From contig NZ_SOBH01000005.1 of NCBI RefSeq assembly GCF_004365635.1, positions 1 to 64,000 of the forward strand: a stretch of 64,000 nt of DNA, written 5' to 3'. The notes below the pieces were generated by a model. The model searched no databases, had not been told where the DNA came from, and saw nothing but the letters and a program-made list of their open reading frames with translations. Within the stretch, counting starts at the first letter, position 1. Every line of letters begins with the position of its first letter. The position numbers were made by a program, and so were the translations under genes. The stretch comes from Litoreibacter halocynthiae (lineage in GTDB: Bacteria > Pseudomonadota > Alphaproteobacteria > Rhodobacterales > Rhodobacteraceae). This document shows, piece by piece, positions 60,635 through 64,000 of this stretch.

Positions 60635-61063
60635 ATGCTTACAATTGGCAGCTTGGGTAAGAAAACCGGAACGAAGGTTCAGACCATTCGGTACTATGAA
60701 CAGATTGGGCTAATGCCCGAGCCGGGCCGGACCGAAGGAGGCCAGAGGCGTTATGGGGACACTGAGGTCGACCGCCTGTCCTTCATCAGACACTCACGTC
60801 AGTTGGGATTTCCTCTGGAAGCCATCCGTGAACTTCTTGATCTCAGCGATAATCCCGACCGCTCATGCCATGAGGCCGACTCCATCGCGCGTCGGCAACT
60901 CAAACAGGTCGAATTGCGGATGGATCGACTAAAAGCGCTGCGCACCGAACTGAAACGCATGATCCAGGAATGCAGCGGCGGAAACACAGCGGACTGCAAG
61001 GTTCTCGAAGTCTTGCGTGATCATTCGGAGTGTCTAACCGACCATGACGGGATTGGAGCTTAG
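60635..61063 (+). CDS. MerR-family divalent metal regulator, ZntR/CadR/PbrR-like
   Basis: 142 residues. MerR winged helix (IGSLGKKTGTKVQTIRYYEQIGL), Cys78 in RSCHEADSI, and loop Cys113/Cys121 (ECSGGNTADCKVLE), plus Cys133. Cys at position 78 (79 in ZntR) marks sensors of divalent ions. Its likely targets are the three promoters with CTCTAG/CTAGAG arms. Which metal (Zn, Cd or Pb) cannot be told. Paired CTATAGCTA repeats lie just upstream, perhaps for autoregulation. Confidence 0.93.
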   Translation: MLTIGSLGKKTGTKVQTIRYYEQIGLMPEPGRTEGGQRRYGDTEVDRLSFIRHSRQLGFPLEAIRELLDLSDNPDRSCHEADSIARRQLKQVELRMDRLKALRTELKRMIQECSGGNTADCKVLEVLRDHSECLTDHDGIGA

Positions 61064-61102
61064 CCCTTACAAGGGCCCGAACGGATCAAACGGAAAAGCC
61101 AC

Positions 61103-61133
61103 TTGAAGCTCTAGTCACTAGAGCAATTACATC
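61103..61133 (+). promoter_or_regulatory. Divalent-metal MerR promoter of the transglutaminase-like operon
   Basis: TTGAAG (61103-61108), 19 bases, TACATC (61128-61133), with perfect dyad CTCTAGTCACTAGAG. Confidence 0.88.
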
Positions 61134-61162
61134 TATACATATATGATTCGTGGAGATGTAAA

Positions 61163-61933
61163 ATGTGTGCTGATGATCCGCTACTGGCAGCAACCCCAAT
61201 CCTGGATTTCGCCCATCCGTCGATTGGAAGACTGATTGAGAGTCGGGGCTGGAACGCCCTGTCGACACATGTCCGGATTGGGGCAATCTACGATTTTGTG
61301 CGGAATGAAATCGCCTTCGGATACAATCGGGCAGATTACATCTCGGCTGCTGAGGTGCTGACTGACGGGTTCGGCCAATGCAACACCAAGGGCACTCTTC
61401 TAATGGCGCTTTTGCGCGCGGTCGGCGTGCGCTGCCGTCTTCATGGATTCACCATCCACAAAGAACTGCAGCGGGGTGTCGTTCCTGAACTCGTCTATCC
61501 CATTGCTCCCGAAGAAATCCTTCATTCCTGGATTGAGGTCGAAACGGAGACGGGTTGGGCGAACCTCGAAGGATTTATTCTTGATGCTCAGTTTCTTTCG
61601 ACTCTCCAATCCGCATTCACCGATACACAAAGCCTCTGCGGCTATGGGGCAGGGACTGATTGTCTGACGGCCCCGCCAGTCGAGTGGACCGGTAGCGACA
61701 CCTACATCCAGAAAACAGGCATCGTGCAGGACTTCGGAACTTTTGACGCGCCCGACGACTTCTACATTCATCATCGGCAGTCGCTCAGTTTGATGAAGGA
61801 TTTTCTTTATCGACACCTCATCCGCCATTGGATGAATGCCCGCGTTCGCCGCATTCGGACCGGGCGCCTACCGCGCATTCCTGGCATGGCAATGCCCAAT
61901 CATCACCACGAGGGATCACATCATGCCTCATGA
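61163..61933 (+). CDS. Transglutaminase-like cysteine protein with His tail
   Basis: 256 residues starting at ATG 61163 (GGAG upstream). The transglutaminase core is seen as FGQCNTKGTLLMALLRAVG (Cys ~74), LHSWIEVET (His ~114) and ANLEGFILD (Asp ~130). No signal peptide. The C-terminus ends NHHHEGSHHAS, a likely metal-binding tail. Its substrate is unknown. It overlaps the CDF gene and shares its promoter, so a role in Zn/Cd/Pb tolerance is inferred. Confidence 0.85.
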   Translation: MCADDPLLAATPILDFAHPSIGRLIESRGWNALSTHVRIGAIYDFVRNEIAFGYNRADYISAAEVLTDGFGQCNTKGTLLMALLRAVGVRCRLHGFTIHKELQRGVVPELVYPIAPEEILHSWIEVETETGWANLEGFILDAQFLSTLQSAFTDTQSLCGYGAGTDCLTAPPVEWTGSDTYIQKTGIVQDFGTFDAPDDFYIHHRQSLSLMKDFLYRHLIRHWMNARVRRIRTGRLPRIPGMAMPNHHHEGSHHAS

Positions 61934-62840
61934 CGGCCACGCGCATATCGACCCTGCATCCGGTGATCGTCGTGTCTCCATCGCGATCTGGGCGAACGCA
62001 CTTCTGACAGTTGCGCAGATTGTGGGCGGCATCCTGTCGGGCAGTCTCGCACTCATTGCAGATGCGTTGCACAACTTCTCTGATATGGCTTCTCTGGTAA
62101 TTGCGTTCGCGGCCCGAAAGATTGCCAGACGTCCCGCTGATGAAAGAATGACATTTGGCTATGGCAGGATCGAAGTCGTCGCGGCGTTGATCAACTACAC
62201 AACCCTCATCCTAGTCGGTGTATACGTCATATATGAAGGCGGAATGCGACTGATTAAACCGACCGAAGTGGCTGGTTGGACAGTGGTGATCCTTGGCTCT
62301 GTAGCGCTAGTCGTCGATACGCTGACAGCGCTGCTGACGTATTCTATGCAAAAGCGCAGTGTGAACATCCGGGCGCTCTTCCTGCATAACTTGTCAGATG
62401 CTTTAGCCTCCGTGGCCGTAATCATCGGCGGCTCGCTTATCCTGCTTTATAACATGTGGTGGGTCGATCCTGCGATCACGATTGGCATCGCCCTGTATAT
62501 TCTCTACCTCGCCGTCACGGAAATTGGCGGCCCCATACGCATTCTGATGCTGGGAAGTCCGCCAGACCTCGACAACGAGGCGGTCATTGCCGCCATTAGA
62601 GCTGTCGAGGGGGTGCATGACGTCCACCACGTTCATCTTTGGCAAATGCAGGAGAACCAGGCCGCATTGGATTGCCATGTGGTGATCAGTGACGGTGCTC
62701 CCGGCGAAGGAGTCAAAACGGCGCTAAAGGCCCGTCTTGCCGACGAGTTCGGCATCCAGCATTCCACGCTGGAAATTGAATACCTAGAGCATGCGCATGA
62801 AGGCGCACAGCTCTATGGACACAAAGAGAGCGAGGCATGA
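61923..62840 (+). CDS. CDF-family Zn/Cd efflux protein, CzcD/ZitB-like
   Basis: 305 residues from the ATG at 61923. Six helices with HxxxD metal sites in ALIADALHNFSDM (helix II) and LFLHNLSDALAS (helix V), and a cytoplasmic CDF domain (HDVHHVHLWQM). Exports divalent metal by proton exchange. Overlaps both neighbours, so the three genes are one transcript. Confidence 0.93.
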   Translation: MPHDGHAHIDPASGDRRVSIAIWANALLTVAQIVGGILSGSLALIADALHNFSDMASLVIAFAARKIARRPADERMTFGYGRIEVVAALINYTTLILVGVYVIYEGGMRLIKPTEVAGWTVVILGSVALVVDTLTALLTYSMQKRSVNIRALFLHNLSDALASVAVIIGGSLILLYNMWWVDPAITIGIALYILYLAVTEIGGPIRILMLGSPPDLDNEAVIAAIRAVEGVHDVHHVHLWQMQENQAALDCHVVISDGAPGEGVKTALKARLADEFGIQHSTLEIEYLEHAHEGAQLYGHKESEA

Positions 62841-63388
62841 TGCAGACGACGCTGATTCTTCTTGGTCTGGGAATTGCCGCCGCGACGCTCGCTTCAATCC
62901 TGTGGTCCATTGCAGTTCCGAAGCGCCGCATTTGGCCCCCTCGACGCTATACAGTCATGACGCCTGTTCTGGTCTGGGCGCCCACACTCTCGCTGTTTGG
63001 CATTCTTATTGTCCTTGGGATCTGGGGGTGGGGCGATCTTCCTTTGGCAGGCTGGTTGCGTTTCGGGGTTGGGATTCCACTTATCTTGGTCGGCAATTTT
63101 GTCGTCTGGTCTGAAGTCGCTCATTTCGGAATACCACAAACAGGCGGTGCGAAGGGCAATCTGAGAACCGCTGGGATGTATCGATACTCACGCAATCCTC
63201 AGTATGTGGCCGATATCGCGATTGTCGGTGGTTGGATAATTCTCACATCAGCAACGCCGGCGCTCATCGTAGGAATGGCAGGAATCCTCGTTCTGTTAGC
63301 TGCACCATTCGCAGAAGAGCCGTGGCTTAAAGAAGAGTATGGTTCCGAATTTGATGATTATGCCGTGCGTGTCCGAAGGTTTCTTTGA
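62837..63388 (+). CDS. ICMT/PEMT-type membrane methyltransferase-like protein
   Basis: 183 residues with about five helices and the C-terminal motif GMYRYSRNPQYVADI, then AEEPWLKEEYGSEFDDYAVRVRRFL, of the isoprenylcysteine carboxyl methyltransferase / phospholipid methyltransferase superfamily. The bacterial substrate is unknown. It is coupled to the CDF gene by ATGA overlap; lipid modification in metal stress is a guess. Confidence 0.87.
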   Translation: MMQTTLILLGLGIAAATLASILWSIAVPKRRIWPPRRYTVMTPVLVWAPTLSLFGILIVLGIWGWGDLPLAGWLRFGVGIPLILVGNFVVWSEVAHFGIPQTGGAKGNLRTAGMYRYSRNPQYVADIAIVGGWIILTSATPALIVGMAGILVLLAAPFAEEPWLKEEYGSEFDDYAVRVRRFL

Positions 63389-63570
63389 TTTCGAGGCACT
63401 TTTAGCAAGGTCGCCTGTCGCCACCTAGTTATGGGTCAGAGCAGATTTTCGCCGCCACACGGGCGGATGACTGTTTTCGCTGAAATGCCGATCAAAGCAA
63501 AATTTATTAACATAACACGCATTACAGGTTGAAAACAAAGCAAGAACGATTGGGCTGATCCCCACTGAAA

Positions 63571-63915
63571 TTACTTGTTGCTATCAATCCAAAGCGACAT
63601 CAGCCCGCGATCTCTAAAGCACTCAGGTGGTACGTCGCTGCGTTTGTACCGCGCAATACGCTCTGCGAATGCAACTTGCTTGGATGACGGATAATTCGCA
63701 AACTTGTTCGAGCTCGGAGCCTCGCGGTTCTCATCGATCCAGCGCGACAGAGCCTGGCGATCTTGCTGGGTTTCCCATGGCAGGACCTGGCCCGTCCTAA
63801 AGGAAATTTGGCGCGCGAAGTTCAACTGCTTCTCGGTTACAGGCAACCGATGGTAGTCGTTGCTCGACGTATTAAGAGCCCCGTTGTCGGTTCCAACTGA
63901 TGATGATTGCTGCAT
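63571..63915 (-). CDS. Small protein with two KQ-FA-IA-WID repeats
   Basis: 114 residues from the ATG at 63915 (GGAGGGA upstream). Two related ~38-residue units: TEKQLNFARQISFRTGQVLP to LSRWIDEN, and SSKQVAFAERIARYKRSDVP to LMSLWIDSN. From memory such units occur at the C-terminus of some plasmid topoisomerase III proteins, so nucleic-acid binding is possible. No signal peptide. The family is not certain. It may be the edge of the plasmid backbone again. Confidence 0.7.
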   Translation of the reverse strand: MQQSSSVGTDNGALNTSSNDYHRLPVTEKQLNFARQISFRTGQVLPWETQQDRQALSRWIDENREAPSSNKFANYPSSKQVAFAERIARYKRSDVPPECFRDRGLMSLWIDSNK

Positions 63916-64000
63916 TGATCCCTCCATCTTTGTTCGACTCACAATGTAGAACATAATGGGAACAAAATCAATATGTATGGGTATAGAATTCAGCACCTAC

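Overview
The window looks like part of a repABC-type extrachromosomal replicon of an alphaproteobacterium, most likely a Roseobacter-group member of the Rhodobacterales. The evidence is a repA-repB-repC operon with two perfect 16-bp parS palindromes, the DUF1403/ScpB pair, an alphaproteobacterial-style CcmFGHI set, Tat signal peptides and FtsP/CueO-like multicopper oxidases. No rRNA, tRNA or CRISPR array was seen, and the species cannot be named from sequence alone.

Region 1 (about 0.15-11.4 kb) is the plasmid backbone. It holds an ArdC anti-restriction operon with a DUF3768 gene, a self-inhibited Fic enzyme, parS sites, repC, a predicted antisense counter-transcript RNA, repB, repA, a tyrosine recombinase beside a short inverted repeat, DUF1403, a plasmid ScpB, a ParD/ParE pair and an H-NS-family protein. 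Region 2 (11.45-12.6 kb) is an IS1182-type fragment cut by an IS6-family element that has no target duplication.

Region 3 (12.7-52.7 kb) is a very large copper and cell-envelope island. It holds two Cu(I) P-type ATPases, a CopZ chaperone, a CueR regulator, a CopR/CopS-like two-component pair, three periplasmic multicopper oxidases, five soluble electron carriers (four c-type cytochromes and an orphan Rieske protein), cytochrome c maturation genes ccmFGHI, a DUF411 protein, a Met-rich EF-hand protein, a rhodanese, DsbA/DsbB/DsbD-type thiol enzymes, a beta-propeller with a CTCC motif, and three L,D-transpeptidases. Two of the L,D-transpeptidases are each paired with the same kind of small unknown lipoprotein. 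The island reads as pump, oxidise, refold and re-crosslink: copper is exported, Cu(I) is oxidised with electrons passed to cytochromes, damaged thiols and haem proteins are remade, and the wall is re-crosslinked by extra L,D-transpeptidases.

Region 4 (52.8-63.4 kb) begins with a decayed IS6-family element. It then carries a Zn/Cd/Pb-type P-type ATPase, a fourth L,D-transpeptidase, an operon SCO-DsbB-DsbA-PCuAC-SCO-ZIP, a second MerR-family regulator with the divalent-metal cysteine, and a transglutaminase-like/CDF/isoprenylcysteine-methyltransferase-like operon.

The strongest unifying signal is regulatory. Many promoters have the 19-bp spacer typical of MerR-family control and fall into two operator classes: a CueR class (GGAAG-type arms, TTGACC -35) across the copper island, and a divalent-metal class (CTCTAG/CTAGAG arms, TTGAA -35) at the three transcription units of region 4. 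The least described parts are the duplicated L,D-transpeptidase/lipoprotein module, the placement of a CuA-assembly and disulfide operon under the divalent-metal box, and the orphan Rieske gene under a CueR-like promoter with almost no leader.
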